Below, one piece after another: positions 63,723 through 64,000 of a DNA stretch of 64,000 nucleotides. How positions within the stretch are numbered: the stretch's first letter is position 1; each line of letters starts with the position of its first letter. The position numbers and the translations under genes are program-made. The notes beneath the pieces are model-generated. The model ran no database searches, had not been told where the DNA came from, and saw only the letters and a program-made list of their open reading frames with translations. Source of the stretch: an uncultured Candidatus Poseidoniales archaeon (GTDB lineage: Archaea; Thermoplasmatota; Poseidoniia; Poseidoniales; Thalassarchaeaceae); contig CAJJBW010000005.1 of the NCBI GenBank assembly GCA_905182515.1, forward strand, positions 62,001-126,000, read 5' to 3'.

Positions 63723-64000
63723 TCAAGCGTCTTGATACATTGCTTCTATTTCAGCAGCCCAATTTTCTCTAATCTGTATCCTTCTAATCTTTAGAGTAGG
63801 AGTCAATTCACCAAAATCTACATTCAAGTCTCTAGGTAAAATTGTAAATTTCTTTATCTGTTCTGGATTGCTAAATTGTCCATTTAATCTAGTTACTTCT
63901 GTTTGCATTTCATTAAATGTTTCTTCACTATCTGTATAGTCAGAAAGGGTCTTTCCTAGGCTTTCTAGAGTTGTTATTTGTACGGAGGGATCTTTTGGTA
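63723..64000 (-). CDS. AMP-forming acyl-CoA synthetase, C-terminal fragment
   Basis: The frame stays open to the end of the window, so only the last 92 residues are visible; the gene starts beyond base 64000. The segment RLNGQFSNPEQIKKFTILPR followed by FGELTPTLKIRR is the mobile C-terminal domain of long-chain acyl-CoA synthetases (FadD/FAA type). In this domain the lysine of TLK takes part in adenylate formation. It activates fatty acids with ATP and CoA. With thiolase and acyl-CoA dehydrogenase in the window it supports fatty-acid use. It lies directly upstream of the LysE-type gene. Confidence 0.85.
   Translation of the reverse strand, partial: PKDPSVQITTLESLGKTLSDYTDSEETFNEMQTEVTRLNGQFSNPEQIKKFTILPRDLNVDFGELTPTLKIRRIQIRENWAAEIEAMYQDA

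Overview
The window is a 64 kb, AT-rich, gene-dense piece of an archaeal chromosome. Archaeal markers are RadA recombinase, the Hel308 helicase, the KEOPS subunit Cgi121, RNA polymerase subunit K, a TtuA/Ncs6 tRNA thiolase, a Cdc48-type AAA ATPase and an initiator tRNA with an A1:U72 pair. They sit beside genes of an aerobic, protein- and lipid-degrading heterotroph: heme O and heme A synthases, 2-oxoacid:ferredoxin oxidoreductase, aconitase, acyl-CoA dehydrogenase, thiolase, acyl-CoA synthetase and large secreted peptidases with calcium-type repeats. This mix, with giant single-anchor surface proteins, best fits a marine Poseidoniia (Marine Group II euryarchaeote). That placement is inference from gene content, not from a marker tree.

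Layout. 1-4768 (+): Cdc48-type ATPase end, PRC-barrel protein, and a DUF4350-like / DUF58 / polytopic membrane protein set. 5110-7528: tRNA thiolase, then pyrI and pyrB in convergent orientation. 7646-15905 (+): GHMP sugar kinase followed by a block of envelope genes (anchored surface protein, membrane coiled-coil protein, membrane-tethered double winged-helix regulator, beta-propeller lipoprotein). 15932-18638: dihydroorotase, initiator tRNA-Met, radA. 18673-24361 (-): M3 peptidase, zinc-ribbon protein, Cgi121, Hel308, hotdog thioesterase. 24404-29753: an aspartoacylase-family hydrolase facing a large subtilase. 29812-33596 (-): LeuA-type synthase, ctaB, ctaA, rpoK. 33668-41241 (mostly -): thiolase, tryptophan 2,3-dioxygenase, GNAT acetyltransferase, RqcH, alpha/beta hydrolase, Nudix-MBL fusion. 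41381-44177: a patchwork in which a tiny membrane-protein end, a cargo gene and a tRNA-Gln 3' end occur twice in the same order. 44233-51532: 2-oxoacid oxidoreductase, membrane cyclophilin, aconitase. 51644-58213: a 2189-residue surface protein. 58275-64000 (-): acyl-CoA dehydrogenase, cold-shock protein, fused isobutyryl-CoA mutase, LysE-type exporter and the end of an acyl-CoA synthetase.

How the genes fit together. Secreted peptidases (subtilase, M14 carboxypeptidase) and an intracellular M3 peptidase supply peptides and amino acids. Tryptophan dioxygenase, the LeuA-type enzyme, IcmF, acyl-CoA dehydrogenase, thiolase and acyl-CoA synthetase handle amino-acid and acyl-CoA carbon. The ferredoxin-linked oxidoreductase and aconitase belong to the TCA cycle, and heme A synthesis supports an oxygen-respiring terminal oxidase. 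Three pyrimidine genes (pyrB, pyrI, pyrC) lie within 11 kb but in separate units.

The least expected structure is the 41.4-44.2 kb patchwork. It has the geometry of an integration or module duplication at tRNA-Gln and carries a sulfotransferase and a carboxypeptidase as cargo, with no integrase visible. I saw no CRISPR array, rRNA, insertion sequence or recognisable defence system.
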